From: Pieris napi | Lineage: Eukaryota; Arthropoda; Insecta; Lepidoptera; Pieridae | Length of the DNA: 64,000 nt | Reading direction: 5' to 3' | Assembly (NCBI RefSeq): GCF_905475465.1 | Contig: NC_062248.1 | Span: 6,324,001 to 6,388,000, forward strand | Shown: positions 59,492-64,000 of the stretch, in pieces | How the letters are laid out: the number at the start of each line of letters is the position of its first letter | Position numbering within the stretch: the stretch's first letter is position 1 | Notes under the pieces: generated by a model | The model's input: only the letters and a program-made list of their open reading frames with translations | What the model was told of the DNA's origin: nothing | The model's database searches: none | Translations under genes and position numbers: made by a program

Positions 59492-59731
59492 TAGTCTAGT
59501 GGCTTCTGTGTGCGACACTCTACTCTCACTCTCACTCTCTTTATGTCTATGTGCGCATTTAACATTCATGAAAAACATCGTGAAGAATCCTGCTTGCTTT
59601 AGACCCAAAAAGTTGACGGCGAGTGTAAGGCACATAAGGCTGATGGCCCACTTGCTTATTAGATTAGCAAATTATCATGAAACAGATACAGAAATCCAAG
59701 GCCCAGGCCTAAAAAGGTTGTAGCGCCACTG
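59492..59731 (+). mobile_element. tRNA-derived SINE, copy 11, head replaced by a CT-rich microsatellite
   Basis: The A-box side (tctagtggcttctgtgtgcg) is present. The B-box region is replaced by (CTCTCA)n-like sequence at 59517-59541. The body resumes at 'atgtctatgtgcgcatttaa' and runs to the intact end gttgtagcgccactgg. Without a B box it should be transcriptionally dead unless it inserted before the change. Confidence 0.88.
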
Positions 59732-60292
59732 GTTCATATGAAAATATCAAAATTGATTGTAATAAAGTTTGATAAATAGAAGCCATCAAATAAGACACTC
59801 AAAAATAAGTTTAAAACATAATTCTCTTTAGTTCGGTCTACAAAGCTGCGGGCGATGTAAATCACTTGTTTTCATGTTGCATTGGATAACCCTTTAAAAT
59901 GTTACCGTGAATTTCTAAAAGTAAGAACGCGAACACGAAACTTCCTTTCCAATTTTCTCCCGATGGCCATTAGGATGAGAAATGTAAAGTAGATTCTCCG
60001 ACGAAGTCGAGATATGTGTTCGAAAAGAATTAAATTTCAAACTAAACCGGCGCAGCACTACATGTTCCGGGAAATGAGTTCACGTTCACTGAAAATTATT
60101 CACATCACTATTCTTCTATGTTTTGCTGAGTTTTCAAAGTTTTAATTACGCATTTTGTACGAGGGATGTCATCAACGAAGTGAATTAAAATGTTTTAAGG
60201 TTGCCATTCTTTATAATTTAGATTAATATGTTATGACACATTCTCAGTAATAAACTGATTATCAATTCTTATAATTAAAAGCCCGCGTCTTT
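59732..60292. other. Spacer, nothing recognised
   Basis: No gene or repeat identified. Confidence 0.4.
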
Positions 60293-60663
60293 GATATAAA
60301 TAATGCCTTTTCCTCAGTTTTCTTTTACTTTATTTTGCCTAATCGAAAAGAAGACCGTCTTAATAATAAGGGCTATTTTAACTTTATTATTTTCACACAT
60401 TCAAATTCCTTAGTCCAAACCTATGTCGCCCTAGAACAGCCCTTATAGTTATTAAAATTTAAACGGTAGATCTTTGTATATGTGCATAAAGATATAAATA
60501 ATGCATTTTCCCCAGTTTTCTTTTACTTTATTTTGCCTAATCGTAAATAACACCATCTGAATAATGACTGTTTTAATTGTACTATTTTCAAACATTCGGA
60601 TTTCTTATTCCAAACTTATGTAGCGCGAGAAGCCTCATAGTTCATAAAATTTAAACGATAGAT
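60293..60663 (+). repeat. Tandem duplication, two units of about 175 bp, period 198 bp
   Basis: Unit 1 (60293-60470) and unit 2 (60491-60663) both contain 'gatataaataatgc', 'cagttttcttttactttatt', 'ttgcctaatcg', 'acattc..att', 'ccaaac.tatgt' and 'aaaatttaaacg.tagat'. The copies differ at many positions. No coding potential is seen. Confidence 0.8.
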
Positions 60664-61723
60664 ATGGAGAGAATTTCTGCAACTTCCTTCGTACCACCTA
60701 CTCCTAGTGTCTAAGATTTTTTTATTAATTATCTAAGAATTAATAGGAAACCGTCCTAATACATAATTGAAACATCACAAAAGTCAAGTCGTCAACAGGT
60801 TACTTGAGTCGACTTGACAGTCTGTAATTTGGCCGGACCAAGTTGCGGTCCGGACCCAACGGTTATTTGCAATCCCACAACTAACTTTAAATTGCTAGCA
60901 CTAATGTATTAGATGACTCTATACCATTAACCTCAAGACATTTAAAAGACCAGCTAACATTAGGGAATCGCTTTTAAAATAAATATTCAATTACACAATA
61001 TACTCGTATAACATGTATTTAAATTCAAAATGTCATATCGTGGAGATTTTTCTGGCAGATATATGGTATACTGATGCAGCATATAATAAATGTATTGCTT
61101 TTATTATTCAATTAAAAATAGCATAATGTAGATCGCATAGCTTAGTCAACAACATACATAGTAGTGAATTACTAGCATAATTAAGATTATTTTTAAAGTA
61201 TCTCTTTTAATCGGTTTGGTTTATTACAGTTACAGACATAAAAAGAAATAACATTATAAAATTCCAACCAATAAATTTTGTGGTAGCTACATAATTTTCC
61301 TAGATTGTTTCTGTATTAAAAAGAAAATCGTAATTGCGTAAAGGCTTAAGCGCGAAGCCTCGAAAAACACCATTATTTCAAATTAAAATGCGGTAGTTTG
61401 CTAAAAGAAACAAATTCTTATTACGCGAAGCGCGTTGAACGTTCCATTTTTTACCTTTATTTCCGACCAACAAGTTATATTGTCTACACTATTAAGTAAC
61501 ACAGTAAGAAAGCAAGAAGCTGCGAATAATTATACAAACATAGCACATACTTTTAAACTGAGCATACACGAAAGGCGTCGTACATGCTACAATATTCAAA
61601 AGAGTTATCCAGTTAATAAATCATTTTACAAGTTGTATGTCCTTAACAGATTTTATAGTTCTTTAAATAAGGTATTTAGTGAAGACTTTAAAAGTACACT
61701 AGAATCGAAAGATTAAATATGTT
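60664..61723. other. Spacer with one unrecognised open frame
   Basis: A 93-codon plus-strand frame at 61435-61716 (no ATG at its start) is lysine/asparagine-rich, as AT-rich chance frames are, and has no motif I know. Confidence 0.35.
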
Positions 61724-61924
61724 TTAATGTGAAAAATGTTTGTCATTGCAGTGAACACACCGTTTAACTATAAGCTGAAATTCGCGACTCTCGGGTGTAA
61801 TATTGGCAAAAAGTTGGGGGGCCATGGATAGTTGCGGGGTCAAGTTAATGATATCGCTGCCATTTGTGGACGAGACCCGCACCGAATTGCGCCCGGGCAC
61901 GTTAATGGGCATGGCTATAGCGCT
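61724..61924 (-). CDS. Candidate exon, unknown protein
   Basis: On the minus strand an acceptor-like 'tttaaaatattcag' ends at 61925. The frame then runs 66 codons: SAIAMPINVPGRNSVRVSST, NGSDIINLTPQLSMAPQLFA, NITPESREFQLIVKR, then CVHCNDKHFSH to TAA at 61724-61726. Codon third positions in the first 45 codons are rich in G and C against AT-rich flanks, which is the best coding signature I see outside mobile elements. A donor-like GTGTGT after 'cggt' could end the exon before CVHC. No family recognised; it may belong to a gene mostly outside this window. Confidence 0.35.
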   Translation of the reverse strand, partial: SAIAMPINVPGRNSVRVSSTNGSDIINLTPQLSMAPQLFANITPESREFQLIVKRCVHCNDKHFSH

Positions 61925-63621
61925 CTGAATATTTTAAAGGACATTCGCTGAAATTACTACAAAAATAATGTCGCTCTGCTTGTACCGAATTACCAGAGAA
62001 ACGGTTTAGAGACCGGCAATAAATATGCACGGAGCTTCCTATTACCTCTTTGGAGATTGCTTTTTCGGATTTAATGTTTTTGTATTGAATTGAGCAACGT
62101 AGTTTTCTATCGATTTGTCATAAAGAGAAACACTTAGAGAAAGGTTCACGTGCGGCAGTAAGGACGTTTCGTTCCGAGCGCGGTAAATAATATATGAGTT
62201 CCAGAGTTCAGATAGCAAGCCGCGCCCGCGCCTGTGTAGACAGGCGGCTACGTGCACTGCATAATGCCGGTTTCTACAAAATTCACACTACCGCTACCAG
62301 AATTTACTAGCACTCATCTCATTTGCTCTTGTTCAAATTCGCTGTATCAAATGCTTTTCAGGTTTATTACGAAGTCGAAACACACATCGAGGCAGCCCCC
62401 TTTATTTGAGAGGTTTAAATCTATTTCACAACTTTATTAGTCGCATTCACAACAAGGCAACAGCAAGTTTTTATATGAAACCTCATATTAGTATTCACTA
62501 TATAATAAATATTATACTGAAATGAAATGAAGAACAGCGACAGTATTCATTGAGCCAAGGAGAATTAATTGATTATTGAGTGGAATTTAAAAAATATAAG
62601 ACATATTGCTTCTGCGATAACACCTATGCCAAAAAAAATGAAAATCTGATCCAGTCTTAGGTAACTGAATGGAAAATAGTAGAGTGGTAATACTTATAGG
62701 TGTACAATCATTTCAATACAAAAAGTGTGTATTCATAATTCCTGATATTATATTGTATACTCTCTCTCGACTATCTATAATAAAACAAAAAATAATTCGA
62801 GCCTGTATTTGACAAACAAGCGCGTCCAGCCAATACCGCCACTCAGTAATGAATAGGGCACTTAGTAAGCCTATTCATTCGCTCCTGAAACACAATATAC
62901 AAGATTATCTTAAACTATCGTAAACATGAGCACAACTCTAAAGCTCCATATAAAACTTAAACCTGAATACCCGAGGCGGTTGTCTAGGTAATTTTAAATT
63001 CTTTCAATATTCGTAAAGTAGAAAAGTTGAAGTCGCGACGTGTGGACCCGCGCTGCATACGAATGCGGGTCAGGCATTCGGCAGAAGTCGGCATCTCTCG
63101 GACCTGCAATTTTCATTTCAATAATGCGCTTTCGTTATGTCGGATACCTTTTTTATTACCGTTTGCTTTTACATTGTATATTTTTTAGAACATTTGCAAT
63201 CTCTGAATGGATTCGTCTAAAACGAGACGGGCTTTTTAAGAATAACTATTTTGTTATTAAATATTTCTTTGGATGTAGAATGTTTTTTGGACTATGGGGT
63301 TGCATGAAATTGTTATAGCCGGGTGTTAATACCAGTGACTCCGTTGGTTCTTTACTCTTTTGGTTTGCCTTGAAATAAATATTTTACATTCGTTTTACTT
63401 AACAATACATAATTCATTTCATTTCACAATAGACAAAACAATCAAATTGTTTCTAGGCATTGGACTTAGTACCGCCAGATTACAAGCCCAGTGTTAACCA
63501 TCTCCACCACCATCCACCGGTTGTTGTCCATCTGTCCTATAGAAAAATGATCAAATTTGGTACAGCGGTTGTGGATTGAAACAAAGTCATATTTGTCTTT
63601 TATTGACATAACTTTTACACA
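61925..63621. other. Spacer with GC-richer patches
   Basis: GC-richer patches at 62150-62260 and 63020-63110 hold frames on one or both strands without recognisable motifs. A 10-bp hairpin (aatgaatagg / cctattcatt) lies at 62848-62879. Nothing else can be supported. Confidence 0.35.
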
Positions 63622-63958
63622 TTTAAAGGAAACAATTTTTTACCGGATTGAAGTTATGTATTATTATAAATTTACAATTTTTTTTATTAATTCAAAATTT
63701 ACAAATAGAGGACACCGTGAGCCATTTCTGCCAAAACCCTCCATCTTTTAGTCGTTACCAACTCCGGGGAAATAAATACAGATAATACAACTTTTTCTAC
63801 AGCTGTGATACTTTTTGACATTCAACACCTTTTGTCTTCAGTCACCGTGACCACGCACGCTATAAAGCACGCGAAACGTTGGTTAAATTTAAAATTATGT
63901 AAAATAATTGTAAATTTATAATAATACTTCAATCCGGTAAAAAATTGTTTCCTTTAAA
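63622..63958. mobile_element. Foldback element with about 60-bp inverted arms
   Basis: The left arm 63622-63681 (tttaaaggaaacaatttttt, accggattgaag, then tattattataaatttacaat) is matched in inverted orientation by 63903-63958. The arms differ only by a 5-bp indel (ttatg, left arm only) and small end changes. The 221-bp centre contains 'gtcaccgtgaccacgcacgc'. No coding sequence. The near-identical arms suggest a recent insertion or duplication of a foldback-type or nonautonomous element. Confidence 0.7.
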
Positions 63959-64000
63959 AGTCATATTTATAAACTACAGTTATATTAATAGAATGTTCAT

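Noticed and set aside
61435..61716. 93-codon open frame on the plus strand
   Set aside because: It starts without an ATG, is rich in K, N, S and Y as AT-rich DNA predicts, and has no recognisable domain.
63841..63880. Possible hammerhead ribozyme of a Penelope-like element (a CGAAAC motif at 63872-63877 next to a stem-like sequence)
   Set aside because: The required upstream CTGATGA core was not found on either strand nearby, so the fold cannot be a standard hammerhead.
1..64000. CRISPR array, phage, bacterial operon or defence system
   Set aside because: There are no regularly spaced direct repeats, no bacterial gene spacing and no Shine-Dalgarno-linked frames. The sequence is eukaryotic and retrotransposon-rich.

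Overview
This is AT-rich eukaryotic DNA with no bacterial-style gene organisation. Two things point to an insect, most likely a moth or butterfly: a tRNA-derived SINE present in at least eleven copies, and several LINE 3' ends and small interspersed repeats that I recognise by memory from lepidopteran genomes. The species call is inference, since no search could be run. I see no complete host protein-coding gene, tRNA gene, rRNA gene or CRISPR array. The window looks like intergenic or long-intron sequence built from layers of mobile elements.

The clearest feature is a Jockey-type non-LTR retrotransposon on the minus strand (13813-17285). It is 5'-truncated, ends in a poly(A)-like tail and is flanked by a perfect 11-bp target-site duplication. 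It keeps the end of a gag-like ORF1 with three zinc knuckles, and an almost intact ORF2 with endonuclease and reverse transcriptase domains. One amber codon (14232-14234) interrupts ORF2; the frame then runs on to its probable natural stop at 13938. The element sits inside the 3' UTR of an older, frameshifted LINE fragment whose two halves lie at 17286-17545 and 13680-13812.

The other repeats are: twelve pieces of one LINE family's 3' end (CR1-like, best copy 10441-10738); two RTE-like reverse-transcriptase C-terminal fragments (4738-4863, 10155-10340); five copies of a LINE-like 3' tail; paired copies of several unassigned repeats; candidate MITEs with terminal inverted repeats (20937-21264, 56266-56734); a large foldback (63622-63958); and three perfect short hairpins. 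One SINE (39198-39481) is itself inserted into a CR1-like fragment.

Between repeats there are several short stretches that read like isolated exons, each open, with an acceptor-like AG at its 5' edge and no family I recognise (12371-12580, 47892-48077, 58322-58516, 61724-61924). Some CpG-rich patches could be promoters or first exons (6160-6370, 27701-27800, 38690-39010, 45440-45940). All of these are low confidence without homology or RNA evidence.
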